A model generated the notes under the pieces. It was given only the letters and a program-made list of their open reading frames with translations, was not told the DNA's origin and did no database searches. Made by a program: the position numbers and the translations under genes. Below are positions 1-9,700 of a stretch of 64,000 nt of DNA, piece by piece. Positions within the stretch are counted from its first letter, which is position 1; the number at the start of each line of letters is the position of its first letter. This stretch comes from Sulfitobacter sp. S223 (lineage in GTDB: Bacteria; Pseudomonadota; Alphaproteobacteria; Rhodobacterales; Rhodobacteraceae). Location: contig NZ_CP083560.1 in assembly GCF_025143825.1 (NCBI RefSeq), positions 496,001 through 560,000 of the forward strand, in the 5' to 3' direction.

Positions 1-779
1 AGTTCTTCCAATGCGCGCTGAACTGCCGGATCGTCAGGGTGCCCTTCGATGTCGGCGTAGAATTGTGTCGCCGTGAAAGACCCGCCAACCATATAGCTTT
101 CTAGCTTGGTCATGTTGACGCCGTTCGTCGCAAAGCCGCCCATCGCCTTGTACAAAGCCGCAGGAATGTTGCGCACTTCGAAGACGAAAGTCGTCATCAT
201 CTTGGTGCCGCGCCGTGTGAGATCAATCTCTGGCGCCATCAGCAGGAACCGCGTGGTGTTGTGATCAAGATCTTCGATGCCATCGGCCAATACCTCAAGC
301 CCATGGATATTCGCGGCGACCGCGCTGGCCAGAACGCCTTCATGGGCGGGCCCGCCTGCGGCCAATTCCTCCGCTGCTCCGGCGCTGTCGGCCGCGGCCT
401 CTGCGGTGATCCCGTGTGCATCTAGGTAACTACGGGCCTGCGGCAGCAGAACAAGATGCGCACGGACATGTTTGACTTGTTCCAGTGTGGTTCCGGCACG
501 CGCCATCAAGGCGATCCGAACGCGTACAAAAGCTTCGCCAATGATGTGCATGCCGCTTTCGGGCAGCAGCCGGTGAATGTCTGCGACGCGGCCATAGGTC
601 GTATTTTCGACCGGAAGCATGGCCAGATCTGCGCGGCCTTCCCGCACGGCGCGCAAGACACCTTCGAAAGTTGTGCAAGGCACTGGAATTCCGTCGGGCC
701 GTGCCTGCAAACAGGCCTCATGACTATAGGCGCCAAGAGCGCCCTGAAACGCGATGCGCTGTGGCTGTTTTGTGGTCAT
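1..779 (-). CDS. pheA: Prephenate dehydratase (partial, C-terminus outside window)
   Basis: Converts prephenate to phenylpyruvate in phenylalanine synthesis. The reading frame starts at ATG 779 behind an AAAGGACC ribosome site and runs off the left edge, so about 259 residues are visible. The catalytic domain shows the ENTTYGRVADIH stretch and the conserved Thr-Arg-Phe (NTTRFLLMA) near residues 175-185. An ACT regulatory domain follows (TTFVFEVRNIPAALYKAMG onward). Its usual ESRP phenylalanine-binding motif reads ESYM here, a variant I believe is shared by related alphaproteobacteria, so feedback control may differ from enteric enzymes. It stands alone, divergent from the cytochrome c gene. 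Confidence 0.93.
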   Translation of the reverse strand, partial: MTTKQPQRIAFQGALGAYSHEACLQARPDGIPVPCTTFEGVLRAVREGRADLAMLPVENTTYGRVADIHRLLPESGMHIIGEAFVRVRIALMARAGTTLEQVKHVRAHLVLLPQARSYLDAHGITAEAAADSAGAAEELAAGGPAHEGVLASAVAANIHGLEVLADGIEDLDHNTTRFLLMAPEIDLTRRGTKMMTTFVFEVRNIPAALYKAMGGFATNGVNMTKLESYMVGGSFTATQFYADIEGHPDDPAVQRALEE

Positions 780-910
780 CACATCGGTCCTTTTGAAAAA
801 CATAGCGACTTGGGCGATTGGTCGCGGTAACTACACCTTGCTTGCAGAGAGGGAAAGCAATAGATAGCGCGTCAAACAACTGAAAATTTTTTAAAACGAT
901 GGACTGACCC

Positions 911-1411
911 ATGGATACAATGACCCTTACGAAAGTAGCTGCTGGTGTTTTGGGCGCATGGCTTGTGCTGTTGTTGGGCGGCTGGGCCGGCGAAGAGCTG
1001 TACCACTCCGAACTGCACGGCGAGCCGTCCTATGCGATCGCAGTTGACGGCGGAGAGGCCGCAGAGCCCGAAGCAGAAGTACCTTTCGAAGAGCTGCTTG
1101 CCGCAGCGTCGGCTGATAATGGTGCTAAAGTGTTCCGTAAATGCACCGCATGCCACAAGGCAGAGCAGGGCGCGAACGCAACTGGTCCTTACCTTTACGG
1201 TGTTGTGGGTCGTGCAATCGATTCTGCGGAGGGCTTCCAGTACTCCGGCGCGCTTGAGCAAGTCGGCGATGTATGGAGCCCCGAGAACCTCAATGCGTTT
1301 TTGGAAAAACCAAGCGCATCGGCACCAGGAACAACAATGGGTTTCGCAGGCTTGAACAAGGCTGAAGACCGCGCAGACGTAATCGCCTATCTGGATAGCC
1401 TCGATAACTAA
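911..1411 (+). CDS. Membrane-anchored class I cytochrome c
   Basis: A 166-residue electron carrier. Residues 8-25 form one hydrophobic segment that acts as an uncleaved signal anchor. A flexible Glu/Ala/Pro-rich linker follows, then a globular c-type domain with heme-binding CTACH at residues 78-82. The likely axial methionine sits in GTTMGFAG near residue 141. The layout matches the anchored cytochromes of the CycM/cytochrome c-y type that shuttle electrons between bc1 complex and terminal oxidase on the periplasmic face; that role is inferred from the family. It is monocistronic, with a strong terminator just downstream. Confidence 0.88.
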   Translation: MDTMTLTKVAAGVLGAWLVLLLGGWAGEELYHSELHGEPSYAIAVDGGEAAEPEAEVPFEELLAAASADNGAKVFRKCTACHKAEQGANATGPYLYGVVGRAIDSAEGFQYSGALEQVGDVWSPENLNAFLEKPSASAPGTTMGFAGLNKAEDRADVIAYLDSLDN

Positions 1412-1443
1412 TTCGGGACCAAATGAGCGTTAGAATCACAAAG

Positions 1444-1466
1444 GGTCGCCTTCGGGCGGCCTTTTT
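1444..1466 (+). terminator. Rho-independent terminator after cytochrome c
   Basis: A 7-bp stem GGTCGCC/GGCGGCC (one G-U pair) closes a TTCG tetraloop and is followed by five T. It lies 33 bases after the cytochrome c stop codon. Confidence 0.85.
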
Positions 1467-1586
1467 GCTGTTTGCTGACAGATTTCCGCCAGATCACAGA
1501 GTTGCAACTTGTATCTTGGCGTGCGTGGCCTTTAGCTTACATTTCTGAATGCACAGCCCGTTTGATTTGCCCCAAGGAGCCTCTTC

Positions 1587-3515
1587 ATGACGTCAGATAC
1601 TTTTGCCCCCAAGCGCCCCTTCTCCATCGCGCAGCTTTGCTCTGCCCTCGCGGTGGGCGCATGTGCGGTAATCTGGGGCGAAGCAGTTCAGGCAGAAGAG
1701 CATCAAGAAACAATCACGAGCCATGGCTATTCTTTCTACGGTGATTTGAGCTATCCCGCAGATTTCCCGCATTTCAATTATGTGAACCCCGAAGCTCCAA
1801 AGGGCGGAGAAATTTCGATCTCAACGCTTGGTACATTCGATTCGATGAACCCTTATTCCCGCAAGGGCCGTGGTGGCGTGTTGAGCACAGTGATGTACGA
1901 GAGCCTGCTGGGCGAAGGGGTTGGCGGCGAATCCGCGCCAGCCGATGTATATTCAGAGTATTACTGCCTGTTGTGCAAAAGCGTTGAATACCCCGAGACA
2001 AAAGACTGGGTGGTCTTCCACATGCGCCCCGAGGCGCGATTTTCCAACGGCGATCCGGTCACGGCCCACGACATCGCGTTCTCGCATAACCTGCTGCTAG
2101 AGCAGGGGCTGAAATCTTACGCCGATTATGTGCGCAAACAGATCCCGAAAGTAGAAGTGATCGACGATTACACAATCAAGTTCTATTTCACCGAAGGAAT
2201 CTCGCGCCGCAGTTTGATTGAACAAGTCGGCGGTGTGCCTGCGTGGTCTAAGAAATGGTATGATGAAACAGGCGCGCGGCTGGACGAAAGCCGTTTGGAA
2301 ACGTCGCCGGGCTCTGGTGCCTATATGATCAATAGCGTCGATGTGAACCGCCGCATCGTCTACAAGCGCAATCCTGACTATTGGGGTAAGGACCTGCCGT
2401 TCAACGTGGGGCGCAACAACTTTGACGCCATCCGCGTTGAATACTTCGGTGATGAAAACTCCGCTTTTGAGGCTTTTAAATCGGGTGAGTATACGTTCCG
2501 CAATGAAGGCAACTCAAAGCAGTGGGCGACAGCCTATGACTTCCCGAAAGTTGAAGACGGCTTTGTTGTGAAAGAGGAGATCCCGGACGGATCGCCCCCG
2601 TCACCAGCGGGTATTGTGTTTAACCTTGGTCGTGAAGTGTTGCAGGACAAACGCGTACGCGAAGCTGTATCGCTTGCCTTCAACTTTGAATGGATCAACG
2701 AATCGCTGCAATACGGGCTGTTCAAGCAGCGTGCGTCTTTCACCCAAGATACGCCCTTGATGGCGATGGGAATGCCGGAAGGGCCAGAGTTGGCCCTGTT
2801 GCAACGCCTTGGCGACGTGATTTCGCCTGAGATGCTGACCGAAGAGGTGCGTCTGCCGCACACGTCCAACGCGGACCGCCTTTTTGACCGGCGCAACGCG
2901 CGTGCTGCGATGAAGCTGTTGGATGACGCTGGCTGGGCCGTGGGTGATGACGGCAAACGGCGCAATGCGCAAGGTGAGCCGCTTAAGCTGACCTTCCTGC
3001 TGAACTCTGCCGGGTCTGCAACATTGTCGGCTGTGATTGAGAATTTCATGTCCAATCTTTCAAGCTTCGGCATCGACGCCGTTCTGGAGAAAGTGGACAG
3101 CTCACAATACACCGCCCGCGAGCGAGATCGCGATTATGACATGGTCTATGATCAATACGCGGCCTTCTTGGGTACAGGTACAGGTCTTTCCCAGCGGTAT
3201 GGATCAGAAGCGGCAAGCTATTCGCTGTTTAACCCCGCTGGCCTGGCCAGCCCGATGGTGGACGCTATCATCGAAGCATCCCTGAGGGCCGAAACCCGCG
3301 AAGAGGAAGAAGCGGCGATGATGGCGCTGGATCGCGCGTTGCGCCATGAATTCATCATGATTCCGGCGTGGTACAACGATGTCTACTGGACTGCCTACTA
3401 CGATCAGTATGACCATCCAGAGGATCAACCCGCCTATGCGCTGGGCTATCTGGATTTCTGGTGGTACGACGCCGACAAAGCAGAAAAACTGCGCGCGGCA
3501 GGCGCATTGAGGTAA
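1587..3515 (+). CDS. yejA: Peptide/microcin C-type ABC transporter substrate-binding protein
   Basis: Periplasmic solute-binding protein of family 5, 642 residues, starting behind AAGGAG. A Sec signal peptide covers about residues 1-36 (cleavage near VQA-EE). The mature protein opens with SHGYSFYGDLSYPADFPHFNY, typical of YejA rather than OppA. It begins a yejA-yejB-yejE-yejF operon with only 3 bases before yejB. YejABEF systems import oligopeptides and microcin C-like compounds; the actual ligand here cannot be read from sequence. Confidence 0.9.
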   Translation: MTSDTFAPKRPFSIAQLCSALAVGACAVIWGEAVQAEEHQETITSHGYSFYGDLSYPADFPHFNYVNPEAPKGGEISISTLGTFDSMNPYSRKGRGGVLSTVMYESLLGEGVGGESAPADVYSEYYCLLCKSVEYPETKDWVVFHMRPEARFSNGDPVTAHDIAFSHNLLLEQGLKSYADYVRKQIPKVEVIDDYTIKFYFTEGISRRSLIEQVGGVPAWSKKWYDETGARLDESRLETSPGSGAYMINSVDVNRRIVYKRNPDYWGKDLPFNVGRNNFDAIRVEYFGDENSAFEAFKSGEYTFRNEGNSKQWATAYDFPKVEDGFVVKEEIPDGSPPSPAGIVFNLGREVLQDKRVREAVSLAFNFEWINESLQYGLFKQRASFTQDTPLMAMGMPEGPELALLQRLGDVISPEMLTEEVRLPHTSNADRLFDRRNARAAMKLLDDAGWAVGDDGKRRNAQGEPLKLTFLLNSAGSATLSAVIENFMSNLSSFGIDAVLEKVDSSQYTARERDRDYDMVYDQYAAFLGTGTGLSQRYGSEAASYSLFNPAGLASPMVDAIIEASLRAETREEEEAAMMALDRALRHEFIMIPAWYNDVYWTAYYDQYDHPEDQPAYALGYLDFWWYDADKAEKLRAAGALR

Positions 3516-3518
3516 TCC

Positions 3519-4664
3519 ATGGGCGCCTATATTCTCAGAAGGCTATTGCTGATCCCCGTCACGTTGTTTGGGATCATGCTGGTCAATTTTGCACTGGTCC
3601 AATTCGTACCGGGCGGACCGGTTGAGCAGGCAATTGCGCGGATTCAGGGCGGTGGCGATGTCTTTGGTGGCTTCGCCGGCTCCGGATCTGATTCCGAGAC
3701 TGTAGATTTGGGCGGCAGTGACAACTATGTCGGCTCGCGTGGTCTGCCACCGGAATTTATTGCGGAGCTGGAGAAAGAATTCGGCTTCGACAAACCACCG
3801 GTCGAACGCTTTTTTCGCATGTTGGGCAACTATATGATGTTCGACTTCGGCGAGAGTTACTTTCGCTCAATCTCGGTGATTGATCTGATCAAAGAGAAGT
3901 TGCCAGTATCAATTACGCTGGGACTTTGGTCTACGCTAATTGCTTACCTTATTTCTATCCCGCTCGGGATCAAGAAGGCTGTGCGTGACGGATCGAAATT
4001 TGACACGTGGACATCGGGCGCAATCATTGCGGCCTATGCGATTCCCGGCTTTCTGTTTGCCATCCTATTGTTGGTTCTATTTGTACCTGCCAACTGTTTT
4101 CGCATCCCTGGTCTGTCGGATATGTGGCCCGGCGGGGCGGCGTTTAACCCCACCTGCTACGAGCTTTTCCCGCTGCGCGGCCTGACCTCGGATAACTTTG
4201 ATCAACTCAGCCCATGGGGCAAGGTGACGGATTATCTTTGGCACATCACGCTGCCGGTTCTTGCCTCTACCATTTCCGCATTTGCCACCCTAACGCTGTT
4301 GACCAAAAATTCTTTTCTCGACGAGATCAAAAAACACTACGTGATGACGGCCCGCGCCAAGGGCTTGTCCGAACGGAAGGTGCTTTACGGTCACGTTTTC
4401 CGCAACGCGATGCTGATCGTGATCGCGGGTTTTCCGGCGGTGTTCATAGGTGTCTTTTTCGGCTCCAGTCTGATCATTGAAACGATCTTTTCTCTTGATG
4501 GTCTTGGGCGGTTGGGGTTCGAGGCCGCAGTGGCACGTGACTACCCGATCGTGTTTGGCACGCTGTTCATCTTCGGGTTGATTGGTCTTGTGGTCGGCAT
4601 CATCTCGGACCTGATGTATGTGCTGGTTGATCCGCGCATTGATTTCGAGAAGAGGGAAGGCTGA
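3519..4664 (+). CDS. yejB: ABC transporter permease, YejB
   Basis: Inner-membrane permease of 381 residues. The N-terminus [19 protein letters not shown] is the first helix typical of OppB/DppB-type permeases. A long periplasmic insert rich in Gly/Ser follows, as usual for YejB. The cytoplasmic EAA coupling loop ([22 protein letters not shown]) is near residues 275-298 and would dock on YejF. The stop overlaps the yejE start by one base (TGATG), suggesting translational coupling. Confidence 0.92.
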   Translation: MGAYILRRLLLIPVTLFGIMLVNFALVQFVPGGPVEQAIARIQGGGDVFGGFAGSGSDSETVDLGGSDNYVGSRGLPPEFIAELEKEFGFDKPPVERFFRMLGNYMMFDFGESYFRSISVIDLIKEKLPVSITLGLWSTLIAYLISIPLGIKKAVRDGSKFDTWTSGAIIAAYAIPGFLFAILLLVLFVPANCFRIPGLSDMWPGGAAFNPTCYELFPLRGLTSDNFDQLSPWGKVTDYLWHITLPVLASTISAFATLTLLTKNSFLDEIKKHYVMTARAKGLSERKVLYGHVFRNAMLIVIAGFPAVFIGVFFGSSLIIETIFSLDGLGRLGFEAAVARDYPIVFGTLFIFGLIGLVVGIISDLMYVLVDPRIDFEKREG

Positions 4665-5776
4665 TGGCGTTGTCTCCGCTCAACCAGCGCCGCTGGCGCA
4701 ATTTTACACGTAACAGGCGCGCGTTCTGGTCGCTGTGGATTTTCGCAGTGGTATTCACGTTGTCGCTGTTTGCCGAGTTTCTGGCGAACGATAAGCCGAT
4801 CCTTGTGAATTACCGCGGCGACTATTTCATGCCGATCTTTAACTTCTATCCTGAGACGGCCTTTGGTGGAGATTTCCAGACTGAAGCCGCCTACCGCGAT
4901 CCCGAGGTGAAGTGCCTGATTGCAAGTGGTGGTCTTGAGGATTGTTTTGACGATCCCGAAGGCATCGTCGCGCAGATTTCCGAAGGCACTTTCGGTGACG
5001 GCGTTGAAGGATTTCAAAAAGGATGGTCGATCTGGCCGCCGATACCTTACAGCTATGATACTGCCGTTGATCGACCCGGCGCAGCACCTCTGCCGCCAAA
5101 CGGGGAGAATCTGCTGGGCACAGACGGGACCAAGCGTGATGTTCTGGCGCGGGTGATACACGGTTTCCGTCTGTCGATTGTGTTTACCCTGCTGGTTACG
5201 GGTCTTAGCACCATCATCGGCATCGCTGCCGGTGCCGTTCAGGGGTTCTTTGGAGGTTGGCTTGATCTGATATTCCAGCGCGTGATCGAGATTTGGACAT
5301 CCACACCATCGCTGTATGTGATCATCATTATGTTCGCGATTTTGGGGCGTAGTTTTTGGCTCTTGGTGTTCTTGTTGGTGTTGTTTAGTTGGACGGCCCT
5401 TGTGGGCGTGGTGCGTGCCGAATTTCTGCGGGCGCGCAATCTGGAATATGTGCGTGCGGCGCGGGCGCTGGGCGTTGGCAATGTAACGATCATGTTCAGG
5501 CACATGCTGCCCAACGCAATGGTCGCGACGCTCACGATGTTGCCGTTCTTGATCACTGGCACCATCTCGTCCCTTGCGGTGCTCGATTTCCTCGGGTTCG
5601 GTTTGCCGTCTTCCGCGCCAAGCCTTGGGGAACTGACGTTGCAGGCCAAGCAGAACCTGCAAGCACCTTGGCTGGCGTTCACGGCCTTTTTCACCTTTGC
5701 GATCATGTTGTCGCTGCTTGTGTTTATTTTCGAAGGGATCCGCGATGCGTTCGATCCCAGAAAGACGTTCCAATGA
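4664..5776 (+). CDS. yejE: ABC transporter permease, YejE
   Basis: Second permease of the YejABEF importer, 370 residues, OppC/DppC-like. It begins with LNQRRWRNFTRNRRAFWSL ahead of the first membrane helix. A large periplasmic loop (residues about 40-150) follows, then the helical core with the EAA loop EYVRAARALGVGNVTIMFRH near residues 262-281. The last residues FEGIRDAFDPRKTF are the family's signature C-terminus, so the gene is complete. Its stop codon overlaps a small downstream frame by one base. Confidence 0.93.
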   Translation: MALSPLNQRRWRNFTRNRRAFWSLWIFAVVFTLSLFAEFLANDKPILVNYRGDYFMPIFNFYPETAFGGDFQTEAAYRDPEVKCLIASGGLEDCFDDPEGIVAQISEGTFGDGVEGFQKGWSIWPPIPYSYDTAVDRPGAAPLPPNGENLLGTDGTKRDVLARVIHGFRLSIVFTLLVTGLSTIIGIAAGAVQGFFGGWLDLIFQRVIEIWTSTPSLYVIIIMFAILGRSFWLLVFLLVLFSWTALVGVVRAEFLRARNLEYVRAARALGVGNVTIMFRHMLPNAMVATLTMLPFLITGTISSLAVLDFLGFGLPSSAPSLGELTLQAKQNLQAPWLAFTAFFTFAIMLSLLVFIFEGIRDAFDPRKTFQ

Positions 5777-5967
5777 TGGCGACTCAAGATGGTTTCCGGT
5801 TAAATCATTATTCAGCCTGCGCTTGCATGGGCGGAGCTATTACTTTGGCGGTAGTCGCTGGTATGCGCAAATTGACAGTTACCTACCCGCCTATTCGGGA
5901 AAGAGTGGTCATGTTCGCTGGTTTCGTCTGGGCCACTGCGATTTTGACGGGTGTGGTGACATTCTGA
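5776..5967 (+). CDS. Possible 63-aa small membrane protein between yejE and yejF
   Basis: A short frame exactly fills the interval between yejE and yejF. Its ATG overlaps the yejE stop (TGATG at 5774) and its TGA overlaps the yejF ATG (TGATG at 5965). The 63-residue product would have two hydrophobic stretches (about residues 17-29 and 44-63) separated by a basic loop, MRKLTVTYPPIRERV. I do not recognise the protein and YejABEF systems have no known extra subunit. The perfect coupling at both ends argues for translation, but composition alone does not exclude a spacer that only carries ribosomes to yejF. Confidence 0.45.
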   Translation: MATQDGFRLNHYSACACMGGAITLAVVAGMRKLTVTYPPIRERVVMFAGFVWATAILTGVVTF

Positions 5968-7547
5968 TGGCCCCACTTCTTGACGTTCAAAACCTTAGCG
6001 TGTCTTTCCGCCAAGACGGTAAACTGACGCCTGCGGTGAAAGGCATCTCTTTCCACCTTGAGCGCGGCGAGACGGTCGCGCTAGTGGGCGAGAGTGGCTC
6101 GGGGAAGTCGGTCTCAGCGCTGAGTACGGTATCGCTGCTTGGTGATACTGCTCATGTGGAGGGATCCGTCACATATGATGGGCAGCAGATGATCGGCGCC
6201 AATGAGGCGCTGCTGCGCAAAGTGCGCGGAAATGACATCAGCTTTATCTTCCAAGAGCCGATGACATCACTCAATCCGTTGCACACGATCGACAAGCAGC
6301 TAGCAGAAAGCCTGACTCTGCACCAAGGCCTGACAGGCGCGGCATTGCACCAGCGCATTCTGGAGCTGTTGGAAAAAGTCGGGATAAACGATGCCGAAAG
6401 CCGCCTCGGCTCTTATCCGCATCAGCTGTCTGGCGGTCAGCGCCAGCGGGTGATGATTGCGATGGCTCTGGCCAATAAGCCGGACGTTTTGATCGCGGAT
6501 GAACCTACAACGGCGCTGGATGTGACCATTCAGGCGCAAATTCTTGACCTGCTCAAAGATCTGAAAGACAGCGAAGGCATGGGCCTGCTTTTCATCACCC
6601 ACGATCTGGGTGTGGTGCGCCGGATCGCGGATCGTGTCTGCGTCATGCAGCACGGTGAGATTGTCGAGCAGGGGCCGACCAAGGACATTTTTGACAACCC
6701 CCAGCACCCCTATACGCAAAAGTTGCTTGGCGCGGAGCCTACGGGCCGTCCCGCCCCTGTACCAGTTGGAGCGGAAGTTGTTGCGCAGACAGAGCACCTG
6801 AAAATCTGGTTCCCGATCCAGCAGGGTTTGCTGCGCCGCACCGTTGGCCACGTGAAAGCGGTTAATGACGCGACCATCAGCGTGCGTGCCGGTGAAACCA
6901 TCGGCATAGTGGGTGAAAGCGGTTCGGGCAAGACGACTTTGGCATTGGCGATCATGCGGCTGATTGCGTCGGAGGGCGGAATTACATTTATGGGCCAGAA
7001 TGTCCGAAAGTGGTCGACCAAGGATCTGCGCCGCTTGCGCAAGGATATGCAGATCGTTTTTCAGGACCCGTTTGGCAGCCTGTCGCCTCGTATGACCTGC
7101 ATGCAGATCATCGCGGAGGGCCTTGGTATTCACAAAGTTGACCCCGACCGAGATAAACGCGAGCTGGTGCATGATGTGATGGTTGAGGTCGGGTTGGACC
7201 CCGCCACAATGGACCGCTATCCGCATGAGTTTTCTGGTGGCCAGCGCCAGCGTATCGCGATTGCACGCGCGATGGTGCTGCGCCCGCGTTTGCTTGTGCT
7301 TGATGAACCAACATCGGCGCTCGACATGACTGTTCAGGTGCAAATCGTCGATCTGCTGCGCGCATTGCAGGTCAAATATGGGCTGGCGTATCTGTTCATC
7401 AGCCATGATCTGAAAGTTGTTCGCGCGATGTCGCACCGCGTCATTGTGATGAAGCGGGGCGATGTTGTGGAATATGGCGATGCGGACGCGCTTTACGATA
7501 ACCCGCAAACGGAATACACGCGCACGCTGTTACAAGCTGCGACATGA
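5967..7547 (+). CDS. yejF: ABC transporter dual ATPase, YejF
   Basis: Fused ATP-binding protein of 526 residues with two nucleotide-binding domains. Domain 1 has Walker A GESGSGKS (41-48) and LSGGQRQR followed by a Walker B ending DEPTTALD. Domain 2 has Walker A GESGSGKT (near 315), signature SGGQRQR and DEPTSALD. Both domains end with oligopeptide-type C-terminal extensions ([11 protein letters not shown] and [11 protein letters not shown]). The frame is open far upstream, but the ATG at 5967 is the natural start because [14 protein letters not shown] aligns with family N-termini and overlaps the previous stop. It powers YejB/YejE. Confidence 0.92.
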   Translation: MAPLLDVQNLSVSFRQDGKLTPAVKGISFHLERGETVALVGESGSGKSVSALSTVSLLGDTAHVEGSVTYDGQQMIGANEALLRKVRGNDISFIFQEPMTSLNPLHTIDKQLAESLTLHQGLTGAALHQRILELLEKVGINDAESRLGSYPHQLSGGQRQRVMIAMALANKPDVLIADEPTTALDVTIQAQILDLLKDLKDSEGMGLLFITHDLGVVRRIADRVCVMQHGEIVEQGPTKDIFDNPQHPYTQKLLGAEPTGRPAPVPVGAEVVAQTEHLKIWFPIQQGLLRRTVGHVKAVNDATISVRAGETIGIVGESGSGKTTLALAIMRLIASEGGITFMGQNVRKWSTKDLRRLRKDMQIVFQDPFGSLSPRMTCMQIIAEGLGIHKVDPDRDKRELVHDVMVEVGLDPATMDRYPHEFSGGQRQRIAIARAMVLRPRLLVLDEPTSALDMTVQVQIVDLLRALQVKYGLAYLFISHDLKVVRAMSHRVIVMKRGDVVEYGDADALYDNPQTEYTRTLLQAAT

Positions 7548-7608
7548 GTTGCGACTGCCGCTGATTTACAGCGATGATATTTCAGAGGCGGTCCGGGCGC
7601 CGTAAAAC

Positions 7609-9138
7609 TTAGCCCGGCCCAATCATAAAGCAGCTGACATTACGTGCTTTCAGTCGGCGGCATGCCAGATCGGCGGTTTCGCGGGTCATACCAAGGAAGT
7701 TGGCGTCAAACCCCTGCGGTTTTTGGATGACTTTGCGCAGCGAACCGTCAAGTGTGGCCATTTCAGCCAAAGCGGTCTTGATCAGCACTTTTTCGGCCGC
7801 ATAGCGGCTGCCAAAGCGGCCAACGTTCACACCCCAATGACGCCCGCCTGATGTTGATACCCGTGTGACAACTTCTTGTGGGGCGGCCTGCTTGGCCGAT
7901 TTTGGCTGTGCGCCAATAACGACAAGGCCCTTCGGCCGAAGGGTGGGGCGTACGGAAGTCTTGGCGACAGCAAGTATGACCTGCTCAACTGTTTCGCTCT
8001 GCTGTTCGGTGGGCGTGATTGCAGTGGGCTGCGCTTCAGCCACCTTTGGTGCTTCTGGAACAGGTGTGGCATTCGCTTGCGCGACTGCGGCATCAATGGC
8101 GGAGCTGAGGACGTCGTTCATCGCGTCAGATGCTTCGGTAACAGCGGCCAACACGGCCTCATCCGAACCAGGTCGAATTTTTGGGCGCTTGGATTCTTTG
8201 ACTGCACGGATCAGGCGAATAGTCTTGCCCTTCGCGCCAGGGGCTGCGGTCTGTGGTTCTGGATCGGCTTGAGCAACGTATTCGGGAACTGCCGGCTTGC
8301 GCAAAGGAGCGGATGAAGGTGCCCGACGGAAACCCAAATCCATCAGTTCCGCAACTTTGGCATTACGGGAGGTCGTGGACGCGCCGCCAAACACGGTCAC
8401 GATAATGCGTTCATTGCCGCGCTCTGCCGAGGCGGTGAGGTTGAAACCGGCAGCGCGGGTGTATCCCGTCTTGATCCCGTCTGCCCCTTTGTAAGAGGAC
8501 AGGAACCGGCGGTTCGTGTGGGATACCTGACGAACGCCTGCGTCTGCAGTGATACGAGAGAACAGGTTGTAATACTGAGGGAAGTCATACAGGAGGTGAC
8601 GCCCCATTGCGGTCATATCGCGGGCTGTCGAAAGGTGTCCGTTTTCAGTCAGTCCGTGCGCGTTCTTGAAGGTTGTACGGGTCATGCCCAACTGCTTTGC
8701 CGTGCGGTTCATCCGGCGTGCGAACTTCGCCTCCGAGCCCTCGATGGCCTCACCAATCGCTGTAGCCGCATCATTTGCTGATTTGACCGCTGCGGCGCGC
8801 ACGAGGTAGCGCAAGGCAATTTTCTGTCCGGCCCGCAGGCCCAGCTTGCTTGGCTGTTCGGACGCCGCATTTTGGGACACCGTCACTTTAGTATCGAGAG
8901 AAATCTCACCGCGTTCGATCGCCTGAAACGCGATATAGAGCGTCATCATTTTGGTCAGGGATGCGGGATGAAGGCGCGTATCTGCGTTGCGTGCGTGCAA
9001 GACCTCGCCGGTGCGCGCATCAATAACGTAAGCTGCGTAGGGGGCGGCAATGGCGCTCATCGGGACGATGATGAACAGCCAGATAGCCGCAATTATGAAT
9101 AGCCCGAAACGGGCCGGCTGCACGCGCCGAACCTTCAT
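7609..9138 (-). CDS. D-alanyl-D-alanine carboxypeptidase with C-terminal SPOR domain
   Basis: Penicillin-binding peptidase of family S11 that trims the terminal D-Ala of peptidoglycan stem peptides. It has 509 residues. A signal peptide or anchor occupies residues 10-31. The active-site motifs are all present: SxxK (Ser60-Lys63, in HPASLTKM), SxN (Ser120-Ala-Asn122) and KTG (Lys223-Gly225). An Ala/Pro/Glu-rich linker leads to a SPOR-like domain at about 430-508 (HWGVNVGRF onward), which in other proteins binds denuded septal glycan. This architecture suggests a role at division or tip growth. It converges on yejF. Confidence 0.9.
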   Translation of the reverse strand: MKVRRVQPARFGLFIIAAIWLFIIVPMSAIAAPYAAYVIDARTGEVLHARNADTRLHPASLTKMMTLYIAFQAIERGEISLDTKVTVSQNAASEQPSKLGLRAGQKIALRYLVRAAAVKSANDAATAIGEAIEGSEAKFARRMNRTAKQLGMTRTTFKNAHGLTENGHLSTARDMTAMGRHLLYDFPQYYNLFSRITADAGVRQVSHTNRRFLSSYKGADGIKTGYTRAAGFNLTASAERGNERIIVTVFGGASTTSRNAKVAELMDLGFRRAPSSAPLRKPAVPEYVAQADPEPQTAAPGAKGKTIRLIRAVKESKRPKIRPGSDEAVLAAVTEASDAMNDVLSSAIDAAVAQANATPVPEAPKVAEAQPTAITPTEQQSETVEQVILAVAKTSVRPTLRPKGLVVIGAQPKSAKQAAPQEVVTRVSTSGGRHWGVNVGRFGSRYAAEKVLIKTALAEMATLDGSLRKVIQKPQGFDANFLGMTRETADLACRRLKARNVSCFMIGPG

Positions 9139-9282
9139 GGTAACCTGCCTAACTCTGCCTCTGACCCCCGATTTTTCGGGTGGCCGTATTATTTATCCCC
9201 TGAGGATAGCAGCAATTATGGCGTCTGATAACCCTTGTTTTGAACGGACTTGTGCGATTTTCTGCAGCGCGGCATAGCACAT

Positions 9283-9296
9283 TTAGAGGCCTCTAA
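9283..9296. promoter_or_regulatory. 14-bp perfect palindrome upstream of the carboxypeptidase gene
   Basis: TTAGAGGCCTCTAA is a perfect inverted repeat in the 238-bp gap between the tautomerase-like gene and the carboxypeptidase gene, about 145 bases before the latter's start. It could be an operator, but no regulator is identified and short palindromes also arise by chance. Confidence 0.25.
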
Positions 9297-9376
9297 GTCA
9301 GATACCACAACACCCGCCATTGTGGCAGGAATGTGGCAGCATTTGGGCGCGCTTCGCCGTAATTCGGGCGGGCGAT

Positions 9377-9700
9377 TCACTCCAGCCTTAATGAACCGTA
9401 ATGCTGTTCCAGGAATCCCAGCTCGATACCCAGAATGCACGGGGGCGGGATATGGTGGCGAAGTTCGGTCTGAAGCGCTGACAGCAATCCTTGCATAAAG
9501 GTGTCGTCACGATGCGGTTTGCGTAACATTCGAAGTCTTAGCAGGATGTGGGTATGGTGTGTCTCTTCCAAGGCAAAGGCGCGGCCTTTGCACTCTCCTG
9601 CGTTGCCATCATAGGCGCTAATGACCTCCTCTATTTTCGCAAGAATGATGGTTGCGTCTATCGCGATGTCTGCGGAATAGCTCAGGTCAGCTTGGGGCAT
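9377..9700 (-). CDS. 5-carboxymethyl-2-hydroxymuconate isomerase-like (tautomerase) protein
   Basis: A 107-residue protein whose mature N-terminus would be Pro (MPQADLSYSADI), the catalytic base of tautomerase-superfamily enzymes. Length, the N-terminal strand and the C-terminal pattern (HHTHILLRLRMLRKPHRD, later LGIELGFLEQHY) resemble the CHMI family of homoprotocatechuate degradation. No other gene of that pathway is nearby, so the substrate is unknown. The start lies behind GGAG and overlaps the end of the HAD phosphatase gene by 14 bases, making a two-gene operon. The family call is moderate and rests on motif memory only. Confidence 0.5.
   Translation of the reverse strand: MPQADLSYSADIAIDATIILAKIEEVISAYDGNAGECKGRAFALEETHHTHILLRLRMLRKPHRDDTFMQGLLSALQTELRHHIPPPCILGIELGFLEQHYGSLRLE

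Noticed and set aside
4541-5773. Long minus-strand frame of 410 codons opposite yejE
   Set aside because: Antisense shadow of a confidently identified permease; composition is rich in Arg, Gln and His as in GC-driven antisense frames.
5697-5966. Ninety-codon N-terminal extension of yejF
   Set aside because: It overlaps the end of yejE and lacks ABC-domain similarity; the ATG at 5967 aligns with family starts and overlaps the preceding stop.
6300-7508. Long minus-strand frame of 402 codons opposite yejF
   Set aside because: Antisense to the conserved dual ATPase, with low-complexity basic composition and no start signal.
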